Position numbers and translations under genes: made by a program. The notes beneath the pieces are model-generated. The model searched no databases, was not told the DNA's origin, and worked only from the letters and a program-made list of their open reading frames with translations. Shown piece after piece: positions 1 through 8,273 of a stretch of 16,608 bases of DNA (its first letter is position 1; the number at the start of each line of letters is the position of its first letter). This stretch comes from Octadecabacter sp. (lineage in GTDB: Bacteria; Pseudomonadota; Alphaproteobacteria; Rhodobacterales; Rhodobacteraceae), in assembly GCA_003533975.1 (NCBI GenBank), contig DQCL01000196.1:1-16608 (forward strand), read 5' to 3'.

Positions 1-2
1 AG

Positions 3-344
3 TTCTCAGTGACATTCAACAGGCGGTTTGCAGATCGCATTCATTTTGCGCATCTCAGAAACGTTCGAAAGGACCCGGATGGCTCTTTTGAGGAGGCCGC
101 TCATCTGGATGGGGATACGGACATGGTTACTGTGTGTCGGGCGTTGCAGGACGAAGAGACCACCAGAACTGCACAGGGACGGGATGATGACTTGATTCCG
201 TTTCGTCCGGACCATGGACACGAACTCCTGTCAGATTCCCAAAAAGGGACCGTCCCCGGCTATCCGCTAGTCGGGCGTCTCAGGGGGCTGGCCGAAATTC
301 GCGGTGTCTTGCATGCCCTGCAACAGACATCCAATTCACCATAA
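3..344 (+). CDS. uxuA: Mannonate dehydratase, C-terminal part (runs in from outside the window)
   Basis: Mannonate dehydratase converts D-mannonate to 2-keto-3-deoxy-D-gluconate in hexuronate (glucuronate) breakdown in the cytoplasm. About 113 residues are visible, open to the left edge. They carry the family's C-terminal landmarks in order: RFADRIHFAHLRNV, then EAAHLDGDTDM, then IPFRPDHGHELL with the metal-site region DHGH, then PGYPLVGRLRGLAEIRGV, and a TAA stop. UxuA proteins are roughly 350-400 residues, so about two thirds lies upstream of base 1. Whether the whole gene is intact cannot be judged. It converges with the hydrolase gene on the other strand across about 200 bases, where I see only a weak stem (GCAGCGG at 352-358 with CCGCTGC at 382-388) and no convincing terminator. 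Confidence 0.85.
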   Translation, partial: FSVTFNRRFADRIHFAHLRNVRKDPDGSFEEAAHLDGDTDMVTVCRALQDEETTRTAQGRDDDLIPFRPDHGHELLSDSQKGTVPGYPLVGRLRGLAEIRGVLHALQQTSNSP

Positions 345-547
345 TGCAACAGCAGCGGGGCTTGGATACTGGGAACGTCTTCCGCTGCCGCTTGGCATTA
401 GTGTCGTTTTTCTGTGCCGCGGCGAATGTCAGGTTCGGGAAAACCGGTGGATGGTCTCCACTGATCGGTCCAAAGCAGTTTTTTGCATGTTGGTCATGTT
501 CTGCGACGCAGCTTTCCAAAACCGATCTATCACACAGAAGTTTTATC

Positions 548-1267
548 TCAATCGGTCAGAAAATTTTCCAATATGGCGTTGAACAAGGCTGGCTTCTCCA
601 AATGCGACGCGTGGGCGCACCCGGGAAGGACTGCTAGACATGCTCCTTCTATGGACTGCCATAACTCTTCAGTCTGGCCCCAAGGGTAAGTTCTGTCGTG
701 GTCGCCCCAAATGACTAAGGTCTTGGCCTTTATGTGAGGGAGGTTAGCGGTTCCGCTCCATCCATTCATAGCGTCGAGCCCGGCAAGGATTGCCTCAATT
801 CCGCTAAGCTCGGCTATCTGCGCGCAACTCTCATAGGCTGGCGCATGATCTCTCTGCAGAAACCACGTTGCTGCGATCCGTCTGGCTGTGGCGTTCGATC
901 CTTCGGCGGAGGCGCGGTCTTTTGAAGTGGCGATTGTCTCAAAACGCCCCGGTAAGACGCCGGTCGCACCTGTTCCATATAGCACCAGCCGATCAACCCG
1001 TTCTGGATCGCGCGCGACCATCTCTTGGGCTACCATTCCTCCCATTGAGTGTCCGACAAGATTAAATCGCTGAACGCCGCGTGTATTCATCTCACCCAAA
1101 GCCCAATCTGCGAATTCTGAGATACTGGTCAACGCGTCAATCTGCGCGTTTCCACCAAAACCGGGAAGGTCCAGAGCGACGATGTCGAAGCCTGATAGCG
1201 CATCCAGTTGCTGCTGCCACTGGCGACTGCCGCCCATCAAGCCATGAACAAAAACCAGCGACGTCAC
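548..1267 (-). CDS. Alpha/beta hydrolase, last gene of the transporter operon
   Basis: A 239-residue alpha/beta-hydrolase-fold enzyme of the single-domain esterase/lipase/C-C hydrolase type, probably cytoplasmic because there is no signal peptide. Visible: an oxyanion-type HG motif near residues 8-9 (FVHGLMGG), the nucleophile elbow GHSMGG with Ser74, the acid in GDHD (Asp191, or Asp189), and the catalytic His219 in CAHASHLEKP. The start is GTG at 1267, sharing the bases GTGA with the permease stop, so the two are probably translationally coupled. An AAGG upstream is a weak ribosome site. Being coupled to a transporter suggests that it acts on the imported compound or a derivative (an ester, thioester or ring-cleavage product). 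The substrate cannot be read from the sequence. Confidence 0.88.
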   Translation of the reverse strand: MTSLVFVHGLMGGSRQWQQQLDALSGFDIVALDLPGFGGNAQIDALTSISEFADWALGEMNTRGVQRFNLVGHSMGGMVAQEMVARDPERVDRLVLYGTGATGVLPGRFETIATSKDRASAEGSNATARRIAATWFLQRDHAPAYESCAQIAELSGIEAILAGLDAMNGWSGTANLPHIKAKTLVIWGDHDRTYPWGQTEELWQSIEGACLAVLPGCAHASHLEKPALFNAILENFLTD

Positions 1268-2817
1268 TTGCGCCCGCCTTGCACGATACGGTCAAGGATC
1301 ATTGCGCAGAAGAGGATGGCAAAGCCTGCTAAAATCCCTTGCCCAACATTGGCATATTGCAGTGCTTCCAACACATCTTCCCCAAGGCCTTTTGCTCCGA
1401 TCAAGGATGCAACGACGACCATAGCCAGCGATAGCATGATCGTTTGGTTGATTCCGGCTCGAATAGACGGTCCTGCCAAGGGCAGATCGACTCTGGTGAG
1501 GAGATACCACTTGTTTGCCCCAAAGCTTATTGCCGCCTCGCGAACGCTTTCTGGCACCCCGCGCAGGCCCAGCACAGTCAGGCGCACCACCGGTGTGCCA
1601 CCGAAGATCATCGTGGTCACTACAGCAGCGGGCTTACCTGTCCCGAAAAATGCGATGACCGGGATCATAAAGACAAATGCGGGCATCGTTTGCATGAAGT
1701 CCATTATGGGCTGAATGGCTTTGTAAAATCGCGGACGCCGGGCGGCAAACATGCCCAAGGGGATGCCAATAAGGATCGACAGACAAGCGGCAGTCCCGAG
1801 CAAGGCCAGAGTAGTCATAGCTTTTTCCCAGAACCCCAAGAGGCCCATATAGGCCAAAAATGCACTTGAGTAGATGGCCATGCGCACACCTGCGGTAAGC
1901 CAAGTTAAAAGGACAATTAGCGAAGCGATCACAATCCAAGGAGTGCTGACGAAAACAATTTCCAGCGCATCGAGCACCAAACGAATAAAGTACGTGATCG
2001 CATCAAACAGCACCTCGCCGTTCAGTACCGCCCAATTGAAAAACGCTTCTACGCGGTCAATGCTGCCAAGACGAATGTCAGGATCAGTTGGGAAATCCGA
2101 CAAAAGCTCAATGCGGCCTGGGAATGCGTAGTGCATCATGGCCGCAAAGGCGATTAAGGCCATGAAAACCGCACTGAAGACGATCTGCCCGACAGGTAGG
2201 CCCGAACGCACGGTGCGGTCGCTCATCCAATCGGAGAAACGTGCCTCTAGTGCAGAGTTTGCCACAACCGCCTGCACAATTTTAGCAATGACCAAGATCA
2301 CAAGGCCTGTCAGCGTAACAGTTGGACCCGTCGCTGCCAGCGCATCCGCCTCCGCACGAATGCCGCCGATATTTGCTTCAAGGCTATCAACCGTTCGCTG
2401 AAACGCATCAATCCTATCGGAGTTGTTTTCAATAGCTGCTGCAAGCTGTTGGCGCCGCAAATCCAACGTGCCCTCGATAGAAGCGATGCGTGCCATGGCT
2501 GCGGCGCCAAGGTCACCGAACAACCCGCGTGCAATTTGCACCAACGCCAGTGTCTCGATGATGAGAAAGGGCAATGCCCAGTTCCAAAGCCCGCGTGCAC
2601 CAAACCAGACGGGGCCAAACAGGCCAGCAAACAGGTTCAGAGTTGGCGTAAAGGTCGAGGACGCCCCGATCTTGTCGAACATTCGGATGTAATATTCGGG
2701 ACTGGTGCGCACAAAGGTGCGGATGTTTTCGCGACGCTCCTCTGCGTAGGCTACTGCCGCTTCGCTTTCGGTATCCTCTAAGGGGTTCACGCCCAAGTCT
2801 TGTGCTGCATCGCTCAT
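1264..2817 (-). CDS. ABC transporter permease, ProW/TmoV-like, with long N-terminal extension
   Basis: Inner-membrane permease of a quaternary-amine-type (ProU/OpuA family) importer, 517 residues. The C-terminal part (about 285-517) is the usual ProW-type BPD_transp_1 domain, with the cytoplasmic EAA loop at about 423-459 (ESVREAAISFGANKW...GINQT) that contacts the ATPase. The N-terminal about 270 residues are extra: hydrophobic segments near 58-100, 167-190 and 210-232, with a charged, heptad-like stretch (about 105-160) between the first two. Residues 41-80 resemble a DUF2628-like membrane motif (NLFAGLFGPVWFGARGLWNWAL). A ProW core alone is roughly 280-350 residues. The start ATG overlaps the ATPase stop (ATGA), with AAGGAA about 10 bases upstream. 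The 3' end overlaps the hydrolase start. Confidence 0.9.
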   Translation of the reverse strand: MSDAAQDLGVNPLEDTESEAAVAYAEERRENIRTFVRTSPEYYIRMFDKIGASSTFTPTLNLFAGLFGPVWFGARGLWNWALPFLIIETLALVQIARGLFGDLGAAAMARIASIEGTLDLRRQQLAAAIENNSDRIDAFQRTVDSLEANIGGIRAEADALAATGPTVTLTGLVILVIAKIVQAVVANSALEARFSDWMSDRTVRSGLPVGQIVFSAVFMALIAFAAMMHYAFPGRIELLSDFPTDPDIRLGSIDRVEAFFNWAVLNGEVLFDAITYFIRLVLDALEIVFVSTPWIVIASLIVLLTWLTAGVRMAIYSSAFLAYMGLLGFWEKAMTTLALLGTAACLSILIGIPLGMFAARRPRFYKAIQPIMDFMQTMPAFVFMIPVIAFFGTGKPAAVVTTMIFGGTPVVRLTVLGLRGVPESVREAAISFGANKWYLLTRVDLPLAGPSIRAGINQTIMLSLAMVVVASLIGAKGLGEDVLEALQYANVGQGILAGFAILFCAMILDRIVQGGRK

Positions 2818-3869
2818 GAGACTTCGGTTCCTTCAATCACAGTGCGCAACAGATCAGCGCGAGTAATGACGCCTGCATCTTTGGCGCCCGCTTGGACGAC
2901 GATTGGATTGTCATTGTCGATCGCCAGAGTGATGAGGGTGCTAAGCGTCTCTCCAGCTTCGACGCGCGGTGCCGCAGCGCTGATGGCACCGTGGGCTTTG
3001 ATATGCGCATCTATCGGTTGCATGACTGCATGCGCGTGAACAACTTTCAAACGCGAGATACCTGCGACAAAGTCAGCCACGTAGTCATCTGCGGGCTCCA
3101 TCACGATGTCCTCAGCAGTGCCCATCTGCACAACTTTGCCATCCCGCATGATCGCAACCCGATCGCCAATTCGTACGGCCTCATCCAGATCGTGCGTGAT
3201 GAAAATGGTCGTTTTCTTCAGGATTTTGCTCAACCGGATGAATTCATCTTGAAGCTGGCGACGAATAAGAGGGTCGAGCGCGGAGAAGGGCTCGTCCATC
3301 AGCAAAACATCTGGGTTGGCAGCCAGCGCACGGGCCAGTCCGACGCGCTGCTGCATACCGCCAGATAGTTCATGTGCAAACTTGGCGCCCCATGCCCCTA
3401 GTTCCACAATATCCAGGATTGCTGCGGCTTGGCGCATACGCTCATTTTTAGGTACTCTGCGGATCTCCAAAGGCATCGCCACATTGTCCAACACAGAGCG
3501 ATGCGGCATCAGTGCGAAATTCTGGAACACCATACCGATCTTTCGATTGCGAAATTCTTGCAGCTCTCGCGGACCCAGCGCCATCACGTCAGTGCCTTGA
3601 ATTTCAATCTTGCCTGCTGTTGGTTCTAAGAGGCGATTAAAATGTCGCACGAGCGTTGACTTGCCGCTGCCAGACAGCCCCATAATGCAAAAAATCTCGC
3701 CGCGCTGAACAGACAGGCTGACATCCGCCACACCCACAACGGCATTAAACTCAGCCAAGACTTCCGCCTTTGTCAGCCCACGCTCACGTACAGCTTGCAT
3801 TGCTTCCTTGGAGTTGTTGCCGAAAATCTTCCAGACGTTGGAAATTTCAACGACGGTCTCATGGGTCAT
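2814..3869 (-). CDS. ABC transporter ATPase, ProV/TmoW-like
   Basis: Cytoplasmic ATPase of a glycine-betaine/proline/TMAO-type importer, 351 residues from the chosen start. Visible: the ProV-family N-terminal lead [10 protein letters not shown], Walker [10 protein letters not shown] (64-72), Q-loop [10 protein letters not shown] (about 114-123), ABC signature LSGGMQQR (168-175), Walker B VLLMDEP (188-194) and the switch His226 in ITHDLDEA. After residue 270 comes a C-terminal regulatory tail with a single CBS-like segment (about 306-346: [29 protein letters not shown]). ProV proteins commonly carry a CBS pair, so this is a reduced version. The ATG at 3869 is preferred over an upstream in-frame ATG at 3911 because it begins the conserved [10 protein letters not shown] region and has an AAGAGAGA stretch upstream. 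Confidence 0.92.
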   Translation of the reverse strand: MTHETVVEISNVWKIFGNNSKEAMQAVRERGLTKAEVLAEFNAVVGVADVSLSVQRGEIFCIMGLSGSGKSTLVRHFNRLLEPTAGKIEIQGTDVMALGPRELQEFRNRKIGMVFQNFALMPHRSVLDNVAMPLEIRRVPKNERMRQAAAILDIVELGAWGAKFAHELSGGMQQRVGLARALAANPDVLLMDEPFSALDPLIRRQLQDEFIRLSKILKKTTIFITHDLDEAVRIGDRVAIMRDGKVVQMGTAEDIVMEPADDYVADFVAGISRLKVVHAHAVMQPIDAHIKAHGAISAAAPRVEAGETLSTLITLAIDNDNPIVVQAGAKDAGVITRADLLRTVIEGTEVS

Positions 3870-3962
3870 TACACGTCTCTCTTGCTGAAAAGGGCAGAAT
3901 CTCGGGTCCAAATCTGCGAGCCCAGGTTGCCTTGGAACCGCAGTTTTTCAAGTAAATCTTAG

Positions 3963-4928
3963 TTAGAGGCCAAGCATAGCATCGACACGATCAGAGTTCG
4001 CCGAGATCCATTCTTTTGCAGCTTCTGCTGGATCCTTGCCGTTGGCGCTGATCTCGAATGCCAGGCCAGAGACATCGTCAGCGGTAAGTTGGAAGTTGGC
4101 AAAGAACTCTGCAATCGCAGGAGAGCGGTCTTCGAGCGAGTTGGACCATGCGATTTGCACGTCCTTCAGAGCATCCTTAGTCGCAACAGAAGATTTCTCG
4201 TACCAATCGGCATCATCCGATGGCTGGATCATGATATATTTCGCTTCATCGAACGTTGGTTCTGTCAGCATTTCGACATCGAACATGAACCACACGGCGT
4301 GCGGTTTGTAGCAATAGAAGGCATAGCCCTCACCCTTTGCAATGCTGTCCTTGATGCGAGCCGTTTTCACGCTTTCCTCAGCACGGATTGGTTCGATGAA
4401 ATCTAGAAGGCCATAATCGCGAGTCTTGACCTCGTTCACGTTGGCAGAGGCCCAGCCGGGTGCGCCGATCCACATTTCGCCTTTGCCATTACCATCGCTG
4501 TCCATCAGAGCTGCGACATCGGGGCGGCCCAGATCAGCAATATCTGTGATGCTGTTGGCTGTCGCGAAGTCCTTGGAGACGCAGAAGCCTTGGTTGCCCT
4601 CATACGAATTGGAGGACAATGTGACTGTGCCTGCGTCTTTGACGTATTTGTCAGTAAAGCTTTGCTGGTTTGGCAGCCAGACATCTGGGTGCACGTCGAT
4701 GTCGCCTTTGCCTTGGTCCATCGCCTGAAAGATTGTGGCATTGTTGCCAGGCACATATTCAACCTGACCGCCAATGCGGGAGGTAACAATTTCACCCAAT
4801 ACGTGACCGATGGCTTGGGCCCCGGTCCATGATGGCAGGCCGATCTTGACCTCTTCTGCGGCCAAAGCTGGCATTGCAAATAGGCTAACCGCCGCAACAA
4901 GTCCGAGTTTGTTCATTTTTCTTTTCAT
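3963..4928 (-). CDS. Periplasmic substrate-binding protein, ProX/TmoX-like (OpuAC domain)
   Basis: A 321-residue secreted binding protein, first gene of the transporter operon. The N-terminus is a signal peptide (MKRK..., hydrophobic core, cleavage likely after ALA at residue 23). The mature part is an OpuAC-type glycine-betaine/TMAO-binding fold: IGLPSWTGAQA (28-38), DVHPDVWLPNQQ (78-89), IGAPGWAS (154-161) and FYCYKPHAVWF (204-214). Trp34, Trp84, Trp159, Tyr205/207 and Trp213 are candidates for the aromatic cage that holds a quaternary amine. DSDGNGKGE (143-151) looks like a calcium-binding EF-hand-type loop. The ATG at 4928 is chosen because AGGG lies 7 bases upstream and the signal peptide begins there; an upstream in-frame start at 5066 would bury it. 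The closest remembered relatives are TMAO-type (TmoX) proteins, but the substrate is inferred, not shown. Confidence 0.88.
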   Translation of the reverse strand: MKRKMNKLGLVAAVSLFAMPALAAEEVKIGLPSWTGAQAIGHVLGEIVTSRIGGQVEYVPGNNATIFQAMDQGKGDIDVHPDVWLPNQQSFTDKYVKDAGTVTLSSNSYEGNQGFCVSKDFATANSITDIADLGRPDVAALMDSDGNGKGEMWIGAPGWASANVNEVKTRDYGLLDFIEPIRAEESVKTARIKDSIAKGEGYAFYCYKPHAVWFMFDVEMLTEPTFDEAKYIMIQPSDDADWYEKSSVATKDALKDVQIAWSNSLEDRSPAIAEFFANFQLTADDVSGLAFEISANGKDPAEAAKEWISANSDRVDAMLGL

Positions 4929-5127
4929 TTTCAATTCCCTGGTTGGATCTCGCCGAAACTTGGCGGTGATTACGTGTCTGGATCGTTGTCCATGATGCGC
5001 AGCGTTAAGCGCTGCTGGCCCGTAGTTCGCCCTTAGCGGCTGGAAAACTGACAATCTGGCCAGCAACTTGGGTCTGGCTACGAGACTAGTGCACGCGAAT
5101 TCTCAAACGCCAATTCTAACATTTCAT

Positions 5128-5154
5128 CAAACTATTCGTATTTTGCATAGTTTG
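5128..5154. promoter_or_regulatory. Probable LysR operator between the transporter operon and lysR
   Basis: A perfect 8-base inverted repeat, CAAACTAT - 11 bases - ATAGTTTG, lies in the 270-base divergent region between the binding-protein start (4928) and the lysR start (5199). An outer pair, CGCCAA (5108-5113) and TTGGCG (5152-5157), is roughly concentric with it. LysR-type activators usually bind an interrupted palindrome with a T-N11-A core close to their own promoter. The site ends 44 bases before the lysR start codon, which would suit self-repression plus control of the divergent operon. Binding is inferred. Confidence 0.55.
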
Positions 5155-5198
5155 GCGTAATCTGGGGTAACCCTCGACGTTATGCATAGGAACTTTCT

Positions 5199-6083
5199 TT
5201 GGATTTGAACTGGCTACGCGATTTTGAATGCCTCGCTCGAACTTTAAACTTCACCCGCGCCGCGGCTGAGCGAAACATCACGCAACCAGCTTTCAGTAGG
5301 CGGATCAAAGCCTTGGAAAGTTGGGTTGGCACACCTTTAGTCAATCGTGCGCAATATCCCGTCCAACTGACGGCGGCGGGCGCCCATTTTTTGCCTATCG
5401 CGCTCGGGGCGACTTCACAGCTGACAGAAACGCGTCAAGCCATCCGTGATGCAGATCGGGCAGGAAGCCGATTTCTTCGATTTTCCGCGCTTCACACAAT
5501 TTCGGTTAATTTTTTGGCGCCGCGCATAGACGAGTTGCAGAAGAAAATCCCGGATCTACATACTCGGGTCGTGTCAGACTCTCTGAGTACGTGTTGCGAG
5601 CTCTTGGTTGAGGGCGCCGTCGACATCATGCTGTGTTACTATCACCAATCAGTCTCGCCACTCATTGACGAGACGGCCTTTGCCCGTAAGGATCTGCTTG
5701 TGGATCGACTGATCCCCGTTGCAGCGGCAGCCCAGACGCGTGAGCAAGGGTGGGACTTAATCCTTACATCCGGCCCGCCGATCCCCTACCTGGCGTATGA
5801 GCCTTCGTCCTTCCTTGGCATGGTTGTGGACAGCATCAAGGACAACCAGAAAATCCATGCCGAAACGATCTATGTCGATGGGCTGGTTGAGACCATAAAG
5901 CGCAGAGTTCTAAGCGGCAGCGGATTTGCATGGATGCCGGAAACAGCGGTTTCAAATGAAATTGCCAACGGATCATTGATCCAGATCGCAAATGAAGAGT
6001 GGACTGCGCCGCTTACGATTGCAGCCCTAGCCAATCCGTTGACCTTCGAATCGATTGCACAAGAGGTCTGGCGTGAATTGTGA
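5199..6083 (+). CDS. LysR-family transcriptional regulator, divergent from the transporter operon
   Basis: A 294-residue LysR-type regulator: N-terminal winged helix-turn-helix at about 1-60 (FTRAAAERNITQPAFSRRIKALE, recognition helix near 29-40), then a linker helix and a periplasmic-binding-fold effector domain (about 90-290). It is likely a cytoplasmic, ligand-responsive activator/repressor. The start is TTG at 5199, with AGGAA at 5188-5192 six bases upstream; no in-frame ATG gives the conserved DLNWLRDFE start. The divergent arrangement with the binding-protein operon and the palindrome between them point to control of that transporter. Its inducer is unknown. It converges with the CuyA-like gene, with 78 bases between the stops. 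Confidence 0.92.
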   Translation: MDLNWLRDFECLARTLNFTRAAAERNITQPAFSRRIKALESWVGTPLVNRAQYPVQLTAAGAHFLPIALGATSQLTETRQAIRDADRAGSRFLRFSALHTISVNFLAPRIDELQKKIPDLHTRVVSDSLSTCCELLVEGAVDIMLCYYHQSVSPLIDETAFARKDLLVDRLIPVAAAAQTREQGWDLILTSGPPIPYLAYEPSSFLGMVVDSIKDNQKIHAETIYVDGLVETIKRRVLSGSGFAWMPETAVSNEIANGSLIQIANEEWTAPLTIAALANPLTFESIAQEVWREL

Positions 6084-6161
6084 CGCAGGTCTCGCGCCTC
6101 CATCGCCGAGACGGCTTGGGCCCAACTTACCTAGTAAAGGGATTGCGGGGCCCAATCATTT

Positions 6162-7175
6162 CTAGATATTCACCCACCGCGAGGTGTTATCGAATGCAAA
6201 ATCATATCCGGCGAGAGCCGCTGCGCCGCCTGTGTGTAAGAAAACCACGCGCTCGCCTGAAAATTGACTCTTGCGCGCCAAGTCGATCAGACCCGCAGCA
6301 CCCTTCGCAGAATAGCAGGGGTCCAACAAAATGCCTTCCAGCTCCGCAAATATTTTGATCGCTTCAATGCCGCTTTCCGTAGGTATGCCGTAGCCTTCCC
6401 CTACATAATCGGTATTGGCCATAACGTCCTCACGATTGACGACGCCAGCACATCCCAACTTTTCCGCCGTTTTGCACGCAAGATCATAGACCATCTGCTC
6501 TTGCTTGGGTTGCGGCGCCCGTGTGCCAATGCCCAGCACGGGGATCTGCGCATTCATCGCGCACATGCCGGTAACCAAGCCCGCTTGTGTGCCCGACGAG
6601 CCTGTCGCGTGGACCAAACGGTCAATCTTCATCCCCATGTCATTGACTTGCGACACTAATTCGAACGCGGCGTTCACATAGCCAAGCGCGCCCGTGGGGT
6701 TTGAGCCGCCGCCGGGGATGACGTAGACAGAATGCCCCTTGGCACGCATCTTCTCAGCAGCCTGCTCCATTTCGCCCGGCATGTCGTGACCCGCCGGGAA
6801 CTTTTCCGTGGTGGCACCATGCAGATGATCCAACAATACGTTGCCGTTGGTATTGTAGTTGCTATCTTGGTATCCAGTGCGGTCTTCCAGCAGAATATGG
6901 CATTTAAGGCCAAGCTTGGCGGCAAACGCCGCAGTCTGGCGGCCGTGGTTTGTCTGGGTTGCGCCTTGAGTCATGACCATATCCGCGCCTTGCTCAATAG
7001 CTTCGGCCATCAGGAACTCAAGCTTGCGTGTCTTGTTGCCGCCCGTCGACATACCGGTGCAATCATCTCGCTTGATCCACAATTCGACGCCTAATTCTTT
7101 TGAAAGGCGCTCCATGGGCTCAAGGGGCGTGGACAAGTGGGCGAGGTGAACGCGCGGGAAACGGGCGAGATGCAT
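6162..7175 (-). CDS. cuyA: PLP-dependent lyase: L-cysteate sulfo-lyase-like / D-cysteine desulfhydrase family
   Basis: A 337-residue fold-type II PLP enzyme of the ACC deaminase / D-cysteine desulfhydrase family. The PLP lysine is Lys48 in [12 protein letters not shown], followed by [13 protein letters not shown] (71-83), the glycine-rich [15 protein letters not shown] (154-168), and the phosphate-binding TGSSGTQAG (191-199). The start MHLARFPR..., the stretch [16 protein letters not shown] and the C-terminal [14 protein letters not shown] strongly recall CuyA of Ruegeria pomeroyi, which splits L-cysteate to pyruvate, sulfite and ammonium. That match is from memory, so D-cysteine desulfhydrase activity remains the alternative. 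ATG at 7175 has AGGAG 8 bases upstream. The gene stands alone, divergent from its own LysR, without the sulfite exporter (CuyZ) often linked to cuyA. TNHGRQ replaces the SNHARQ I recall for typical members. Confidence 0.75.
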   Translation of the reverse strand: MHLARFPRVHLAHLSTPLEPMERLSKELGVELWIKRDDCTGMSTGGNKTRKLEFLMAEAIEQGADMVMTQGATQTNHGRQTAAFAAKLGLKCHILLEDRTGYQDSNYNTNGNVLLDHLHGATTEKFPAGHDMPGEMEQAAEKMRAKGHSVYVIPGGGSNPTGALGYVNAAFELVSQVNDMGMKIDRLVHATGSSGTQAGLVTGMCAMNAQIPVLGIGTRAPQPKQEQMVYDLACKTAEKLGCAGVVNREDVMANTDYVGEGYGIPTESGIEAIKIFAELEGILLDPCYSAKGAAGLIDLARKSQFSGERVVFLHTGGAAALAGYDFAFDNTSRWVNI

Positions 7176-7249
7176 GATAAGGCTCCTATATGTGCTTTAG
7201 GCAATTTACCCCTTTCAGCGCCCCAAGACTAATGCATATATTGCGCTCC

Positions 7250-7270
7250 AAGTTGCAAGTTCCGCAACTT
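7250..7270. promoter_or_regulatory. Probable LysR operator between the CuyA-like gene and the second lysR
   Basis: Inverted repeat AAGTTGC - 7 bases - GCAACTT, perfect over 7-base arms, in the 121-base divergent intergenic region. It lies 26 bases before the lysR start and 74 bases before the lyase start. It fits the interrupted-dyad pattern of LysR binding sites and could control both genes. No clear -35/-10 pair could be assigned. Confidence 0.55.
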
Positions 7271-7296
7271 AGTATGGTGAGAAGGACGCGCAGACC

Positions 7297-8193
7297 ATGC
7301 GACTTGAATGGATTGATGACATCTTGGCGGTTCTTGACTGCGGCTCTCTTGCACAAGCCGCGGAAAAGCGCGGGCTCACTCAATCCGCATTCACCCGCCG
7401 CGTACGAACGATTGAAGGCAGTATAGGAGCGACTCTATTCGATCGCCGCCGCAAACCCGTTTCGTTGATGGCCGGTGTCCAAACGCTGGAACCGGAGCTG
7501 CGTGAATTAAGCGCGCGGTTGCACAAGCTTAGCCATATGCTGAAAACCACAAGTAGTCGGACAGGCAAGCCATTGACCTTTGTGTGCCAGCACGCACTAA
7601 CGACGACCATCTCACCTCAGATTGTTCGCGTTACTACAAAAGATGGCGAATCGTCTGTTCGCGTGCGCTCGGGCAATCAAGATGAGTGCTTGATGCAACT
7701 GCTTTCCAAGGAGGTTGATCTTGCAATCATGTACGCACTTCCCCAAGAGCCTACACCGGAAATTAGCAGGGCTTTTGAGACGGTAAAACTCGGCGAAGAC
7801 TGCTTAATTCCAGTCTGCACACCCACGCTGTGCGACAAGGTGTCGAGTGCCGCTATCCCGATTATAGCCTACCCTACTGATGTTTTTCTCGGGCAGGTTT
7901 TTGCGCAAATGATAAGCCCTCGAATGCCCGACGGTTCCGCGACCATGCCAATCGCAGAAACGGCTCTAACACTTGCCATGTTGCAACTTGCGTTGAGCGA
8001 AATCGGGATTGCATGGCTGCCTTTTTCATTGGTTGCGCAGTCTTTGATACGGGGCGATTTGGTCCGCCTTGACGATACGTTTCCCGCGCAAAATCTAGAC
8101 ATCAAGATGGTCCGCCTGCACGCAACTCAAACGGAGCGAAGCGAGTCAATCTGGGAACTTCTCACAAAAGAAATTGGCCCCTTTCCCAAATGA
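7297..8193 (+). CDS. LysR-family transcriptional regulator, divergent from the CuyA-like lyase
   Basis: A 298-residue LysR-type regulator. The helix-turn-helix lies at about residues 17-40 (SLAQAAEKRGLTQSAFTRRVRTIE), followed by a linker and an effector-binding domain to the C-terminus. ATG at 7297 has AAGGA at 7282-7286, 10 bases upstream. It diverges from the PLP lyase gene with a palindrome between them, the arrangement expected of a CuyR-type regulator that responds to the lyase substrate; that role is inferred. It is only distantly similar to the other LysR protein in the window. The gene ends 24 bases before the left end of the insertion sequence and appears undamaged. Confidence 0.92.
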   Translation: MRLEWIDDILAVLDCGSLAQAAEKRGLTQSAFTRRVRTIEGSIGATLFDRRRKPVSLMAGVQTLEPELRELSARLHKLSHMLKTTSSRTGKPLTFVCQHALTTTISPQIVRVTTKDGESSVRVRSGNQDECLMQLLSKEVDLAIMYALPQEPTPEISRAFETVKLGEDCLIPVCTPTLCDKVSSAAIPIIAYPTDVFLGQVFAQMISPRMPDGSATMPIAETALTLAMLQLALSEIGIAWLPFSLVAQSLIRGDLVRLDDTFPAQNLDIKMVRLHATQTERSESIWELLTKEIGPFPK

Positions 8194-8216
8194 AAGGCGT
8201 CTCGTGCAAAGGAGAG

Positions 8217-8228
8217 GGTCTTGTCAGA
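8217..8228 (+). repeat. Left terminal inverted repeat of the IS6-family element (candidate)
   Basis: GGTCTTGTCAGA, matching the right end at 10 of 12 positions, including an unbroken TGTCAGA. Confidence 0.55.
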
Positions 8229-8273
8229 AGGATTTAACTTGAGGCGTGCAGGGCGGTTCCTTAGCGTCCATCC

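Noticed and set aside
352..388. Inverted repeat GCAGCGG/CCGCTGC after uxuA as a terminator
   Set aside because: The loop is 23 bases and no T run follows closely.
304..637. Several open frames on both strands between the uxuA tail and the hydrolase
   Set aside because: Their translations show no recognisable domain, they overlap each other in different frames, and they reach into the hydrolase gene.
1208..1714. Plus-strand frame of 168 codons
   Set aside because: It is antisense to the permease, low in complexity and without domain resemblance.
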